Assembly (NCBI GenBank): GCA_905160935.1
Contig: CAJHZI010000205.1
Location: 186,001-250,000, forward strand
Length of the DNA: 64,000 nt
Reading direction: 5' to 3'
Source of the DNA: Enchytraeus crypticus
Taxonomy: Eukaryota; Annelida; Clitellata; Enchytraeida; Enchytraeidae
The translations under genes and the position numbers were made by a program. The notes below the pieces were generated by a model. That model saw only the letters and a program-made list of their open reading frames with translations. It did no database searches and was not told the origin of the DNA. Of the stretch, positions 63,871-64,000 are shown in pieces. Every line of letters starts with the position of its first letter. Position 1 is the first letter of the stretch.

Positions 63871-64000
63871 TCAGTTATAGTGGAATAAAGTATTTCCAGT
63901 AAAATATGAAATAATAAAGCAGGATCCTGTTAACAATTGTATGAATTATGTTATACCTATTACCTATAAAATATTATGACCTAAATTTTAATTATCGAGC

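Overview
This is AT-rich eukaryotic (metazoan) DNA. Genes have many short exons with GT-AG introns, and the space between them is filled with decayed retrotransposons, SINE-like repeats, minisatellites and long (TA)n tracts. The proteins are animal orthologues. The repeat style (many non-LTR LINEs of several clades, tRNA-derived SINEs, mariner relics) suggests a marine invertebrate, perhaps a lophotrochozoan; the phylum is a guess. There are no bacterial operons, CRISPR arrays or phage genes.

Layout. (1) 1-3.9 kb, minus strand: five exons of PEX10, a peroxisomal RING ubiquitin ligase; the RING exon lies off the left edge. (2) 4.0-4.6 kb, plus strand, divergent from PEX10: a short COMM-domain-like reading frame broken by two apparent -1 shifts. 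(3) 4.7-11 kb: LINE fragments of at least four kinds, including two L2-type 3' ends placed head to head. (4) 11.66-35.82 kb, plus strand: a complete protein phosphatase 6 regulatory subunit gene (SAPS family, PPP6R). I reconstruct 23 exons; all phases match and the total is 2685 nt (894 residues plus stop). Its introns hold a 26-bp minisatellite rich in TGACTCA, several other tandem arrays and many SINE-like copies. (5) 35.8-41 kb: CAGCTG-rich repeats, a LINE 3' end and a SINE-like repeat sharing the LINE's 3' tail. (6) 41.2-43.1 kb, minus strand: two adjacent GNAT acetyltransferase-like reading frames, either two paralogues or two exons; a decayed near-identical copy of the second lies at 54.2-54.8 kb. 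(7) 44.6-53.7 kb: a nested transposon region in which an old plus-strand LINE is split by a nearly full-length minus-strand LINE and later by a LINE 3' fragment. (8) 55-64 kb: two mariner relics, a decayed minus-strand LINE and dispersed repeats, with no recognisable host gene.

The host genes are ordinary housekeeping genes and do not form a pathway with one another. I found no clearly novel defence or metabolic system. The most unusual features are architectural: an intronic tandem repeat whose units copy the 3' splice site of the following exon; a decayed duplicate exon beside PPP6R exon 15; a likely GC-AG intron; an intronic array with about 18 exact AP-1-type TGACTCA motifs; a LINE and SINE sharing a 3' tail; and the layered LINE insertion at 46.5-51.9 kb. 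All identifications come from reading the sequence, with no database search.
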